64,000 nt of DNA from the NCBI RefSeq assembly GCF_027941835.1, contig NZ_CP116005.1, positions 1,255,501-1,319,500 on the forward strand, given 5' to 3'. Numbering within the stretch: position 1 is the first letter of the stretch; each line of letters starts with the position of its first letter. This document shows positions 7,443 through 16,004 of the stretch, piece by piece. The notes under the pieces were generated by a model. It was not told where the DNA came from and did no database searches. It saw nothing but the letters and a program-made list of their open reading frames with translations. The position numbers and the translations under genes were made by a program. The DNA is from Sphingosinicella microcystinivorans (GTDB taxonomy: Bacteria > Pseudomonadota > Alphaproteobacteria > Sphingomonadales > Sphingomonadaceae).

Positions 7443-9563
7443 CGGTTCCACGGGCGGCGCGGCCTCTTCCAGCCACGCATTGTCGAGCGCCTGCCGGCGC
7501 ACGCGCGGCAGCGGATTGCCGTCGCCGTCCACCGGCACCTCGATCGCGCCCTGATAGTCGGGCCCGCCGCGGTAATATTCGTCCGGATAGCCCGCGATCG
7601 TGCCGTCGAGGCCGTAGACCTCCGCGTCGGGCTCGCTCAGCGTGTCGTCGATCTGGATGTTGCTGTTCAGCTCGACGACCGGCATTCCCTTGGTCGCGAC
7701 GCGCATGAACGCCGCGAAGGCGCGCGCCGGGGCCGTGCCGCCCTGGAGCCCGCCGACGCGCTTGTTGTCGTCGCGGCCCATCCACACGCCCGCGGTGAGA
7801 TCGCCGGTGAAGCCGACGAAATAGCCGTCCTTGTTGGAGCTGGTCGTGCCGGTCTTGCCCGCCAGAGGTCGCCCGATCTGCGCCTGACGCCCGGTGCCGG
7901 TCTCGACCGCCGCCTGCAAGAGGTTGGTCATGTTGGCGGCGACCCACGGCGCCACGAGCACGCGCGGGTTCTCCGCCTCGCGCTCGTAGAGCTTGCGGCC
8001 GCGCGCGGTCTCGATCGACGTCACCGCATAGGGCCTCACCTCGATGCCGCCGCGCGCCACGGCCGCGTAGGCGGAGGTCATGTCGATGAGGCGGACCGTC
8101 GAGGCGCCGAGCGCCGTCGCGGGCTGGCGGCTGACCGGCGTCGTGATGCCGAAGCGCCGCGCCATGTCGGCGACGGCGTCGAAGCCGACGCGCGCGCCGA
8201 GCTGGACCGCGACCGTGTTGACGGAGAGCGCGAACGCCTGCCGCACCGTTATCTCGCCTGTAAAACGCCCGTTCGCGTTGCGCGGGCTCCAGCCGTCGAT
8301 CCGCACGGGCTCGTCGACGACGATGTCGTCGGGAAGCACGCCGCTTTCGATGGCGGCGAGATAGACGAACAGCTTGAACGCCGATCCCGGCTGCCGCTCC
8401 GCGACCGTCGCGCGGTTGTAGAGCGATTCGACATAGTCCTTGCCGCCCACCATCGCACGCACCGCGCCGTCGTGTGACAGCGCGACGAGCGCGCCCTGCG
8501 TGTCTGCAGGCGTCTCGGTGCGGACGGCGTCCTCCGCCGCCTTCTGCATCGAGGACAGCAGCGTCGTGCGCACGACGAGCGGCTCGACCGTCTCGTCGGT
8601 GAGGATGTCGAGCTGCGACATCACCCAGTCCGTGAAATAGCGCACGTTGTTCTGCCGGGCCTGCGGCGCGAACGTGATCTCCTTCAGCTCCGCCTGCGCG
8701 GCGGCGAGGTCGGGCAGCGGCTTCGTTTCGTGGATCACCGACAGCACGACCGCGGCGCGCTGGCGCGCCCGCTCGGGATCGGACGAGGGCGCGTAGCGCG
8801 ACGGCGCCTTGACGAGACCCGCGATGATCGCGGCTTCGGGCAGGCTCAGCGTTTTCGCGCTGTGGCCGTAGAAGCGGCGGCTCGCCGCGTCGATGCCGTA
8901 GGCGCCGCCGCCGAAATAGACGCGGTTCAGGTACAGCTCGAGGATCTGCTCCTTGCTGAACTTGCGCTCGATGGCGAGCGCGAGCAGGCCTTCCTTCGCC
9001 TTTCGCGTCCACGTGCGGTTGTTGTTGAGGAAGATGTTGCGCGCGAGCTGCTGCGTGATCGTGGAGGTCGCCTTCAGCCGCTCGCCGGTCTTCACGCTCA
9101 CGAAGACGGCGCGCGCGATGCCGAGCGGGTCGATGCCCGGATGCCAGCGGAAGCGGCGGTCCTCCACCGCCATCATCGCATCCGCCATCACTTCGGGAAT
9201 CTCGTCGTAGGTCAGCCACTGGCCGTAGGACGGGCCCACCGACACGAGCACCGCCCCGTCCGCCGAAAGCACGCGGATCGACTGGCCGTTCGGCGAGCGC
9301 ATCATGTCGTCGAACGAAGGCAGCGACGACATCTGGATGCCGACCGCCACCACCAGGATGACGAGCAGGAGGGTTCCGAAGGCGAGCGAGATTTTCAGCG
9401 CTGATTTCAGAAATCGGCCCAAGGCGTGCGTATCCGTTACCGTCCCCGTGTGCGCCGTGTATGCGCCAATCGCGGCGGCAACAAGGCTCGTTCGACGAAG
9501 AGATTGCCCGCGCCGACCTTTCGCCAGCCTGAAGCACGCGCCCGCGCCGGGGCCGCGCGGCAA
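7419..9563 (-). CDS. Class A penicillin-binding protein (PBP1-type transglycosylase/transpeptidase)
   Basis: The frame encodes up to 714 residues, a usual size for PBP1 proteins. After a membrane anchor comes the GT51 glycosyltransferase domain (VEDRRFRWHPGID, TITQQLARN, LYLNRVYFGGGAYG). The transpeptidase domain has SxxK in RQPGSAFKLF, SxN in SVNTVA and KTG in GKTGTT. It polymerises and cross-links peptidoglycan in the periplasm. The first 45 residues are poorly supported; a TTG near 9422 would start closer to the membrane anchor. It is monocistronic and convergent with the YgjP-like gene. Confidence 0.9.
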   Translation of the reverse strand: MPRGPGAGACFRLAKGRRGQSLRRTSLVAAAIGAYTAHTGTVTDTHALGRFLKSALKISLAFGTLLLVILVVAVGIQMSSLPSFDDMMRSPNGQSIRVLSADGAVLVSVGPSYGQWLTYDEIPEVMADAMMAVEDRRFRWHPGIDPLGIARAVFVSVKTGERLKATSTITQQLARNIFLNNNRTWTRKAKEGLLALAIERKFSKEQILELYLNRVYFGGGAYGIDAASRRFYGHSAKTLSLPEAAIIAGLVKAPSRYAPSSDPERARQRAAVVLSVIHETKPLPDLAAAQAELKEITFAPQARQNNVRYFTDWVMSQLDILTDETVEPLVVRTTLLSSMQKAAEDAVRTETPADTQGALVALSHDGAVRAMVGGKDYVESLYNRATVAERQPGSAFKLFVYLAAIESGVLPDDIVVDEPVRIDGWSPRNANGRFTGEITVRQAFALSVNTVAVQLGARVGFDAVADMARRFGITTPVSRQPATALGASTVRLIDMTSAYAAVARGGIEVRPYAVTSIETARGRKLYEREAENPRVLVAPWVAANMTNLLQAAVETGTGRQAQIGRPLAGKTGTTSSNKDGYFVGFTGDLTAGVWMGRDDNKRVGGLQGGTAPARAFAAFMRVATKGMPVVELNSNIQIDDTLSEPDAEVYGLDGTIAGYPDEYYRGGPDYQGAIEVPVDGDGNPLPRVRRQALDNAWLEEAAPPVEPSATPDPM

Positions 9564-9708
9564 TAGTTAATACATGGTTAATTACTTCATGTGCGGAACA
9601 TGTTCATTTCGAACATGCAAGAACCATAAGTAAAAAATGAATTAATCTGTTCGACAATGAAATAATTCACCATGATGTCTCCATTATCGACTAGATTGCC
9701 GGTCGCTC
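9564..9708. promoter_or_regulatory. AT-rich divergent promoter region with GAACATGTTC palindrome
   Basis: This is the only clearly AT-rich stretch of the left flank, lying between the divergent PBP gene and a small membrane protein. It holds a perfect 10-base palindrome GAACATGTTC (9596-9605) and two further GAAC half-sites (9611-9614 and 9621-9624). A regulator may bind here. The spacing (N6 between the last two) does not fit the alphaproteobacterial LexA box, which needs N7. Confidence 0.4.
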
Positions 9709-10407
9709 ATGAAACCGGAAGTCATCACCGTGCCATCCGTTCCGGGCGCCGCGACATTCGCGCGGCAGGAACGCTGGCTTCTGGCCGCGCTGCTCACGGC
9801 GGCGGCGGCGGTGTTCATGCTGACCTTCTTCGCGATGCAGCCGTTCGTCGCCGAGCGCGTGGCGGGCGAGCTTCGGGACGACGCGGCACGCTCGGCCGCG
9901 CCCGCCTTCGATATTGATGCCGAACTCTCCGATCTGATGGAAACCGATCCGGCGGACTTGTCGGCGGGCGCCAATCTGCCGCCCGCCGATGTCTTCGCCG
10001 ACGCGAAGGGGCCGCCGCTCAACCTCCTCGCGCAGGTCGAACGGCCGCACGTCGAACTGGCCGCCGCAGCGCCCGCCCCTGTCTCCACCGCCGTCCCCGC
10101 TGGCCCCGTGCTCACCGAGGACGAAAAGATGATCGTCGAGGCGAACGCCGAACGCCGCGCGGTGAAGCTGGCGCTCGAACGGCTGTTCGCGCGCACCGAG
10201 CACGGCGAGACCAGCCTTGCCGCGGCGGTCATCGTGCAGCCGCTGCTGCGCCGCGCCGAGCAGGCGGCCGGACAGCTCGACGTCTACGGCGACGCGCTGC
10301 TGCTTTCGGAAGGCCCGCTGATGAAGCAGGTCGCGTTCGCGGGCTTCCACGCGAGCCGGGCCGCCGCGCTGATGGACATCGAACGCGCCGAGGCGATCCT
10401 GGGCTGA
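9709..10407 (+). CDS. Single-pass membrane protein of unknown function
   Basis: The protein has 232 residues and no recognised family. One hydrophobic segment (residues about 24-45) is followed by a Pro/Ala-rich stretch and a helical, charged C-terminal half (about 135-232) that could form a coiled coil. ATG at 9709 is the first start after an AT-rich promoter region. The high-GC, third-position-biased composition supports real coding. It could be a small envelope protein working with the adjacent divergent PBP; this is inference from location only. Confidence 0.55.
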   Translation: MKPEVITVPSVPGAATFARQERWLLAALLTAAAAVFMLTFFAMQPFVAERVAGELRDDAARSAAPAFDIDAELSDLMETDPADLSAGANLPPADVFADAKGPPLNLLAQVERPHVELAAAAPAPVSTAVPAGPVLTEDEKMIVEANAERRAVKLALERLFARTEHGETSLAAAVIVQPLLRRAEQAAGQLDVYGDALLLSEGPLMKQVAFAGFHASRAAALMDIERAEAILG

Positions 10408-10453
10408 GGCCATTCCGGGCCGAGGCGAGCGCCTCCGCAAATCCGCTCACACT

Positions 10454-12034
10454 TTGGCGCGCGATCCTCTAAAGCGGTGCCATGAGGACGAACCGCCCGG
10501 TGCGCCGGGTTTGACCGAAAAGACGGAAGACGGGACGCGCGGCGCGGATACCGCGGCGCTCGCCAAGGGCGGGCGCACGAATTTCTTCGGCTTCGTGCTG
10601 CGGCTGCTGGCGCGTCTCCCCTTCCTGTTCATCGCCGGACAGCTCTACGGCGCCGAGGCGCTCGGCCGCTTCGCCTACGCGACGATGATCGTCGAGCTGA
10701 TGGCGGCGCTCGCCACCATCGGCCTCAAGCGCGGCCTCGCCAGGGAGCTGAGCAAGGGCGACCGGCCGGAAAGCCACGTCATCGGCGACGGGCTGGTGCT
10801 GGCGTGGATGCTGTCGCTCTTGGGCGCGCTCATCATGGTCGCGGTGCCGCAGATCGTCTTCCCGAACAGCAAGATCTCGGGGCTCGACCGCATCTTCCCG
10901 CTCACGGCGATCTTCATCGTCGGCTCGGACGTCGCGCTTGCCGCGCTCGCCTACCGGCACCGCGTCGGCGCGACCGTGACCGCGCGCTCGATCGTCGAGC
11001 CGTGGGTGCTGACGATCTTCGCCGCGGCGCTCGCCTTCATCCCGGAATGGAAGCCGGACGCGATGATCATCGCCTACGCCGTGTCGCTCGGCGCGGCGTT
11101 CGTCGCGTCGATCGTGCCGTGCGTGCGCCTGTTCGGCCTGCCGCACGGCTGGCGTCCGCATCCCGTCCGTCTGTTCCGCATGATGCGGGAGAACCTGCCG
11201 ATCGCGGGCGCCGACGCCATCGAATGGGCGTCGCGCCGCATCGACCTGCTGATCCTCGGCCAGTTCGCCACGCCCACGGTGCTCGGCATCTATTATGTCG
11301 CGCAGCAGGTGGTGACGCTGCCGCAGAAGCTGAAGGTGACGTTCGACCCGATCCTTGCGCCGGTCATCACGAACGGGCTGAAGCAGGCCAACAACGCCGT
11401 CATCGCCGGGCACCTCCGGCAGGTCGGCTTCTGGATCCTCGCCGCGCAGATCGGCATCGCGCTGTCGCTCGGCATGACCGGGGAGGCCGTGCTCGATCTC
11501 GTCGGCGAAGGCTTCGGCAGCGGCACCATGATCCTCAACCTGCTGCTGCTCGCCGAGATCGCCTACGTGACGGGCGCGGTCGCGGAGACCTGCCTCGTCT
11601 ACACGGCGCGGCACCGCAACCTGATGCTGTCGGTCGCGACGCTCGGCGTGCAGGTCGGCCTCACGCTCGCCTTCATTCCGCTGTTCCGTGTGCTGTTCCC
11701 GGCGGAGTCCCCGAACGCGGCGGTGAACGGCGTCGCGCCCGCCGCCGCGCTGCTCGCCTCGGCGCTGTTCGCGACGGTCGTGAAATCGCGGCTGCTGCGC
11801 GCCACGCTCGGCGAGCCCGTCTCCGGCTGGCGCTGGCCGATGCTGCTCGCGGCGGGCGCGGCCTTCGCCGTGGGCATCCTCGTGCAGCGCTACCTGCCCG
11901 CGTACTGGGAACTCGTGCTCGGGCTTCCGGCCATCCTCGCCACCTACGGCATCGTGCTCTGGTATCGCGGCTTCCGGGAAGAGGACCGTTTGCTGTTCGC
12001 CGGGCGCGAGAAGCTGCTGAAGGAACGCTCCTAG
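10454..12034 (+). CDS. Polysaccharide (O-antigen type) flippase, multi-pass membrane protein
   Basis: The protein is up to 526 residues with about 12-14 hydrophobic segments. It resembles the Wzx/MATE-like polysaccharide biosynthesis family that flips lipid-linked sugars across the inner membrane. The N-terminal NFFGFVLRLLARLPFLF and GRFAYATMIVELMA stretch is typical. The frame begins at a TTG (10454); a later TTG near 10512 is also possible, so the first 20 residues are uncertain. No glycosyltransferases lie beside it, so its substrate cannot be guessed. A strong hairpin follows the stop. Confidence 0.8.
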   Translation: MARDPLKRCHEDEPPGAPGLTEKTEDGTRGADTAALAKGGRTNFFGFVLRLLARLPFLFIAGQLYGAEALGRFAYATMIVELMAALATIGLKRGLARELSKGDRPESHVIGDGLVLAWMLSLLGALIMVAVPQIVFPNSKISGLDRIFPLTAIFIVGSDVALAALAYRHRVGATVTARSIVEPWVLTIFAAALAFIPEWKPDAMIIAYAVSLGAAFVASIVPCVRLFGLPHGWRPHPVRLFRMMRENLPIAGADAIEWASRRIDLLILGQFATPTVLGIYYVAQQVVTLPQKLKVTFDPILAPVITNGLKQANNAVIAGHLRQVGFWILAAQIGIALSLGMTGEAVLDLVGEGFGSGTMILNLLLLAEIAYVTGAVAETCLVYTARHRNLMLSVATLGVQVGLTLAFIPLFRVLFPAESPNAAVNGVAPAAALLASALFATVVKSRLLRATLGEPVSGWRWPMLLAAGAAFAVGILVQRYLPAYWELVLGLPAILATYGIVLWYRGFREEDRLLFAGREKLLKERS

Positions 12035-12035
12035 A

Positions 12036-12079
12036 GTGATTTCGAGGCAGGTGGACTCACCTGCCGACTCGGAAATCAC
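12036..12079. terminator. Double-armed palindrome between convergent genes
   Basis: Two nested inverted repeats lie here: GTGATTTC (12036-12043) with GAAATCAC (12072-12079), and inside it GGCAGGTG (12046-12053) with CACCTGCC (12058-12065) around a GACT loop. It sits between the flippase and the convergent DUF2948 gene and probably terminates both. The shape resembles dispersed palindromic intergenic repeats of alphaproteobacteria; only one copy is in this window. Confidence 0.65.
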
Positions 12080-12128
12080 GAAAAATAAACAGGAAACTCA
12101 TTCCGATTCAGATCGAACCGGAACGAGT

Positions 12129-12527
12129 CTAGAGCGTGTGGCGCGGCGTGCGCCGCGTGCCCCACGGGCCGCTGAGATCGTGCAGCTCGACGTCGATGCA
12201 CTCGGCCTCGGCGCGCAGCGCGGCGCCGCCCGCGAAATCGAGCTCGATGCCGCCGTCCGCCCAGCGCAGCGCGAGCAGGTCGAGCACCGTGTCCGGCGAC
12301 GGCCAGCCCCGCCGCCTGAGTCCGGTCAGCGAATCGAGGCGCAGCGCGCAGCGCGCGCGGGAAGGCTGCCGCGTCTCCCAGCGGTAGCGGTTGGCGATGA
12401 GAACGAGCCGCCGCGCCTTTACGTCGTAGGCGACGTCCCCGGCCTTCACGGCGGCGTCCTGCATCAGCGCGGAGAGCGTTTCGAGGTCCGCCTCGTCCGC
12501 GGCGAGGAGCCGCAGCCGCTCAGTCAC
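12129..12527 (-). CDS. DUF2948 family protein
   Basis: The protein has 132 residues and matches DUF2948: it opens [25 protein letters not shown] and continues [13 protein letters not shown], with a C-terminal [20 protein letters not shown] block. The family is alphaproteobacterial, of unknown function, and often lies directly downstream of murA, as here, where the start overlaps the murA stop by 8 nt. Confidence 0.82.
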   Translation of the reverse strand: MTERLRLLAADEADLETLSALMQDAAVKAGDVAYDVKARRLVLIANRYRWETRQPSRARCALRLDSLTGLRRRGWPSPDTVLDLLALRWADGGIELDFAGGAALRAEAECIDVELHDLSGPWGTRRTPRHTL

Positions 12528-13800
12528 TGGGAACCCGCGCGATGTCGGCGCCCGCGCCGGAGAGCTTCTCCTCGAGATGCTCGTAGCCGCGATCGAGGTG
12601 ATAGACGCGGTTCACCACCGTCTCGCCCTCCGCGGCGAGGCCCGCGAGCACGAGGCTCATCGAGGCGCGAAGGTCGGTGGCCATCACCTGCGCGCCGGTC
12701 AGCTTCGCGACGCCGTGCACCTCGGCGGTGCGGCCGGAAACGCGGATGTCCGCGCCCATGCGCGCGAGTTCCGGCACGTGCATGTAGCGGTTCTCGAAGA
12801 TCGTCTCGGTGAGATGGCTGGTGCCTTCAGCAAGCGCCAGCATCGCCATGAACTGCGCCTGCATGTCGGTGGGGAAGCCGGGAAACGGCTGCGTCTCGAT
12901 GTCGATGGCGCGGATGCGGCCGGTGTGTTTCACGCGCACGCCCGCCTCGGTGGCCTCCACCTCCAGCCCCGCGTCGCGCAGCCGGTCCGCGACGACGCCG
13001 AGCGTGGCGAGATCGGCGCCAACGAGCTCCACCTCGCCGCCCGCCGTGCCGACCGCGCAGGCGTAGCTGCCCGCCTCGATCCGGTCCGGCATCACCGCGT
13101 AGGTGGCGCCGTGCAGGCTGGTGCGGCCCTGCACGCGGATCGTGGGCGTGCCGTGGCCCTCGATCTTCGCGCCCATCGCGTTCAGGCAGTTGGCGAGGTC
13201 GACGATCTCCGGCTCGCGCGCCGCGTTCTCGATCACCGTCTCGCCGTTCGCGAGCACGGCGGCCATCAGCGCGTTCTCGGTCGCGCCCACCGAGACGATC
13301 GGGAAGGCGATGCGTCCGCCGACGAGGCCCTTCGCCGTCGTCGCCTTCACGTAGCCCGACGTCACCTCGATCTCGGCGCCGAGCGCCTCCATCGCCTTCA
13401 GGTGCAGGTCGACCGGCCGGTTGCCGATCGCGCAGCCGCCGGGCAGCGACACGGTGGCCTCGCCCGCGCGCGCCAGCAGCGGCCCCAAGACGAGCACCGA
13501 GGCGCGCATCTTGCGCACGATGTCGTAGGGCGCGAGCGTCGAGGTGAGCCGCGCCGCCTTGATGGTCATCACGCGCCCGAACTCGCCGCGTCGGTGGCCC
13601 TCGATCAGCGTCGAGACGCCGTGCTGGTTCAGCAGGTGGCCGAAGGTGTCGACGTCGGCGAGGCGCGGCAGGTTGCGCAGCGTCAGCGGCTCTTCGGTGA
13701 GGATCGCCGCGGGCATCAGCGTCAGCGCCGCGTTCTTCGCGCCCGAGATGGCGATGCGCCCGGAAAGCGGCCTGCCGCCGCGAATGATGATCTTGTCCAT
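12520..13800 (-). CDS. murA: UDP-N-acetylglucosamine 1-carboxyvinyltransferase
   Basis: The protein has 426 residues, normal for MurA, which makes the first committed step of peptidoglycan synthesis by adding enolpyruvate from PEP to UDP-GlcNAc. The N-terminal [18 protein letters not shown] holds the substrate lysine K22. The active-site loop cysteine is C123 in [15 protein letters not shown], so the fosfomycin-sensitive form is predicted. ATG at 13800 was chosen because the MDKIIIRGG opening is the family start. DUF2948 follows with overlap. Confidence 0.96.
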   Translation of the reverse strand: MDKIIIRGGRPLSGRIAISGAKNAALTLMPAAILTEEPLTLRNLPRLADVDTFGHLLNQHGVSTLIEGHRRGEFGRVMTIKAARLTSTLAPYDIVRKMRASVLVLGPLLARAGEATVSLPGGCAIGNRPVDLHLKAMEALGAEIEVTSGYVKATTAKGLVGGRIAFPIVSVGATENALMAAVLANGETVIENAAREPEIVDLANCLNAMGAKIEGHGTPTIRVQGRTSLHGATYAVMPDRIEAGSYACAVGTAGGEVELVGADLATLGVVADRLRDAGLEVEATEAGVRVKHTGRIRAIDIETQPFPGFPTDMQAQFMAMLALAEGTSHLTETIFENRYMHVPELARMGADIRVSGRTAEVHGVAKLTGAQVMATDLRASMSLVLAGLAAEGETVVNRVYHLDRGYEHLEEKLSGAGADIARVPSD

Positions 13801-13804
13801 GCGC

Positions 13805-14686
13805 TTATCGTCTAGCGGGAATTGCGGCGGCGCGTAAACCGCCGATGGAGAAGACGACGAGCCCGGCCCAGATGCAGGCGAAGGCGGCGAGCCGCCAGAT
13901 GTCGAGCGGTTCGCCGAACACGAAGACGGCGACGAGGAACACCATCGACGGCCCGATGTACTGCAACATGCCGAGCGTCGAGAGCGACAGCCGCCGCGCG
14001 GCGAAACCGAACAGGCCGAGTGGAATGATGCTGACGAGGCCGGCGCCGACCAGCGCCGCGTCGGTGATGAGGTCATGCCGGAACAGCCCGCCCGGCGCCA
14101 GCGCCAGCCAGCCGGCCGCCAGCGGCGCGACGAAGCCCGTCTCCACGATGAGCGCGGTCACGGGATCGACGGCGGTGTATTTCCGGATGAAGCCGTAGAA
14201 GCCGAACGAAAGGGCGAGGCCGACCGAAACCCAGGGAAGCGCGCCGTGCGCGACGGTGACGATGGCGACGCCGATCACTGCGAGCGCGACCGCAATGCGC
14301 TTCGCCGGCGGAAACGCCTCCTTCAGCAGCAGCACGCCGAGCGCGACGTTGAGCAGCGGCTGCATGAAATAGCCGAGGCTGGTGTCGAGCGTGCGCCCGT
14401 TCAGCACCGCCCACGTGTAGATCAGCCAGTTGGTCGCGATCAGGAGCCCGCTCGCCGCGAGCATCGCCAGCAGGCGCGGCCTCCCGAGCGCCGCGCGCAG
14501 CCGCGGCCAGCCCCGGATCGCCGCGGCGGCGACCGCCAGCAGCACGAACGACCAGAGCACGCGGTGCGCCAGCACGTCGCCCGCCGAAATCCCGTCGAAC
14601 AGGCGCAGATAGAGGGGCATTAGCCCCCAGATCAGGAAAGCGCCGACCCCCGCCGCGAGGCCGCGGCGCGCCTGTTCGTTGCTCAC
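13805..14686 (-). CDS. rarD: RarD-type EamA/DMT permease
   Basis: The protein has 293 residues with ten predicted membrane segments in two EamA halves. The signature features of RarD are present: [18 protein letters not shown], the [11 protein letters not shown] loop and [22 protein letters not shown]. RarD was named for chloramphenicol sensitivity, but its natural substrate is unknown. It lies between dcd and murA with gaps of about 4 nt on each side, so dcd-rarD-murA-DUF2948 may be one transcript. Confidence 0.87.
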   Translation of the reverse strand: MSNEQARRGLAAGVGAFLIWGLMPLYLRLFDGISAGDVLAHRVLWSFVLLAVAAAAIRGWPRLRAALGRPRLLAMLAASGLLIATNWLIYTWAVLNGRTLDTSLGYFMQPLLNVALGVLLLKEAFPPAKRIAVALAVIGVAIVTVAHGALPWVSVGLALSFGFYGFIRKYTAVDPVTALIVETGFVAPLAAGWLALAPGGLFRHDLITDAALVGAGLVSIIPLGLFGFAARRLSLSTLGMLQYIGPSMVFLVAVFVFGEPLDIWRLAAFACIWAGLVVFSIGGLRAAAIPARR

Positions 14687-14690
14687 CGCC

Positions 14691-15245
14691 TCAAAGCCGC
14701 GGCAGCGTCACGCCGCGCTGGCCCATGTACTTGCCCGCGCGGTCGGCATAGCTCGTCTCGCACGGCTCGTTGCCCTGCAGGAACAGGAACTGGCAGGCGC
14801 CCTCGTTCGCATAGATGCGCGCGGGCAGCGGCGTCGTGTTCGAGAATTCCAGCGTCACGTGGCCTTCCCAGCCCGGCTCCAGCGGCGTCACGTTCACGAT
14901 GATGCCGCAGCGCGCGTAGGTGGACTTGCCGAGGCAGATGACGAGCACGTCGCGCGGCACGCGGAAATACTCGACCGTGCGGGCGAGCGCGAAGGAATTG
15001 GGCGGGATGATGCACACGTCGGTCTTGCGGTCGACGAAGCTGTTCGACGCGAAGTTCTTCGGGTCGACGATCGCCGAATCGACGTTGGTGAAGATCTTGA
15101 ACTCGTCGGCGACGCGCGCGTCGTAGCCGTAGGAGGAAAGCCCGTAGCTGATCGTGCCCTCGCGGCGCTGGCCGTCCACGAACGGCTCGATCATGCCGCT
15201 CGCCTGCGCCTGCGCGCGAATCCACTTGTCGGACATCACCGCCAT
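14691..15245 (-). CDS. dcd: dCTP deaminase
   Basis: The protein has 184 residues and the Dcd signature: [40 protein letters not shown] with the catalytic Glu in the [13 protein letters not shown] segment, and [18 protein letters not shown]. It deaminates dCTP to dUTP, the main source of dUMP for thymidylate. It ends with the family-typical [13 protein letters not shown]. Confidence 0.95.
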   Translation of the reverse strand: MAVMSDKWIRAQAQASGMIEPFVDGQRREGTISYGLSSYGYDARVADEFKIFTNVDSAIVDPKNFASNSFVDRKTDVCIIPPNSFALARTVEYFRVPRDVLVICLGKSTYARCGIIVNVTPLEPGWEGHVTLEFSNTTPLPARIYANEGACQFLFLQGNEPCETSYADRAGKYMGQRGVTLPRL

Positions 15246-15272
15246 GAAGGCCCGCCCTTCTTCGAAAATGCG

Positions 15273-15755
15273 TCAGCCGCGGATGTGCAGCACGCAGATC
15301 AGCGTGAATAGCCGCCGCGCCGTGTCGAAATCCACTTCGATCTTGCCGCCGAAGCGCTCGATCAGCGTTTCGGCGGCGGCGTTGTGGATGCCGCGCCGTG
15401 CCATGTCGACGGTTTCGATCTGGCCCGCCGTCGATTGCCGGATCGCCTGGTAATAGCTTTCGCAGATCGCGAAATACTCGCGGATCACGCGGCGGAACGG
15501 CGACAGCGCCAGCACGATCGTCTCGATATGCGCGCCGTCGCTGCCGGAGATGTCGATGGCGAGCCGCCCGTCCTCGACGCGCAGGCGGATCCGGTACGGC
15601 CCCTCGTGGTCGCCGCCGCGCGGCGTCACGAGCCGGAAGCTGTTGCCTTCGAGGAGATCGAAGATGGCGACCCGGCGCTCCTGCTCGATATCGGCGCTGC
15701 GCCACAGGATGGTGCGGTCGTCGAGCTGGACATCAATGATGCGGTAGTCGCCCAT
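15273..15755 (-). CDS. UPF0262 family protein
   Basis: The protein has 160 residues and matches UPF0262, a family found almost only in Alphaproteobacteria and of unknown function. Recognisable blocks are EQERRVAIFDLLEGNSF, FRRVIREYFAICESYYQAIR and MARRGIHNAAAETL. It is the last chromosomal gene before the ICE. In other alphaproteobacteria it is a core gene, so its presence supports placing the left ICE boundary downstream of it. Confidence 0.85.
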   Translation of the reverse strand: MGDYRIIDVQLDDRTILWRSADIEQERRVAIFDLLEGNSFRLVTPRGGDHEGPYRIRLRVEDGRLAIDISGSDGAHIETIVLALSPFRRVIREYFAICESYYQAIRQSTAGQIETVDMARRGIHNAAAETLIERFGGKIEVDFDTARRLFTLICVLHIRG

Positions 15756-15827
15756 GCCGCTGCTTTATCGGCGCGTGCGCCGGGACGATAGCCCCGAAAG
15801 CGGCTGCGGCGAACGGCGGGGGAAGAA

Positions 15828-15840
15828 GAAATGGCGCGCC
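15828..15840. repeat. Left attachment site of the ICE (13-bp direct repeat)
   Basis: GAAATGGCGCGCC here is repeated at 57767-57779 at the 3' end of the tRNA-Arg gene. Joining bases up to 15840 to base 57780 rebuilds an intact tRNA gene with chromosomal sequence downstream of its CCA. The left repeat lies between a core gene and the first ICE gene, as expected for the far boundary. Confidence 0.8.
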
Positions 15841-15967
15841 GCGCCGGGTGAAGATGACAACTACGTTTACTCCATAGCCCTATAACTCAGAGTTGGACAA
15901 CTGATCTAAACCAATGATATTACAATGGGTTTCCGGTCGATACGTTTTCATTATGCATTTCTGCTGA

Positions 15968-15987
15968 CCCGGCGCCAAAGCGCCGGG
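15968..15987. terminator. GC hairpin after hsdR
   Basis: CCCGGCGC (15968-15975) pairs perfectly with GCGCCGGG (15980-15987) around a 4-base loop, 17 bases beyond the hsdR stop. It probably ends the defence transcript before the left end. The remaining bases 15841-15967 are AT-rich and carry no gene; they include the circular-form end of the recombinase frame. Confidence 0.55.
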
Positions 15988-16004
15988 ATATCGTTGCTGT
16001 CGGC

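Noticed and set aside
7246..9537. A 763-residue frame over the PBP gene in another frame
   Set aside because: Arg/Ala-rich shadow; the PBP frame has all catalytic motifs.
9596..9624. LexA (SOS) box
   Set aside because: The GAAC half-sites are spaced by 6 and 11 bases, not the 7 of alphaproteobacterial LexA sites.
10469..12079. A 536-residue frame antisense to the flippase
   Set aside because: It is Arg/Glu/His-rich shadow coding typical of high-GC antisense frames, with no domain.
13420..13450. Fosfomycin-resistant MurA
   Set aside because: The active-site residue is Cys (C123), the sensitive form, not Asp.
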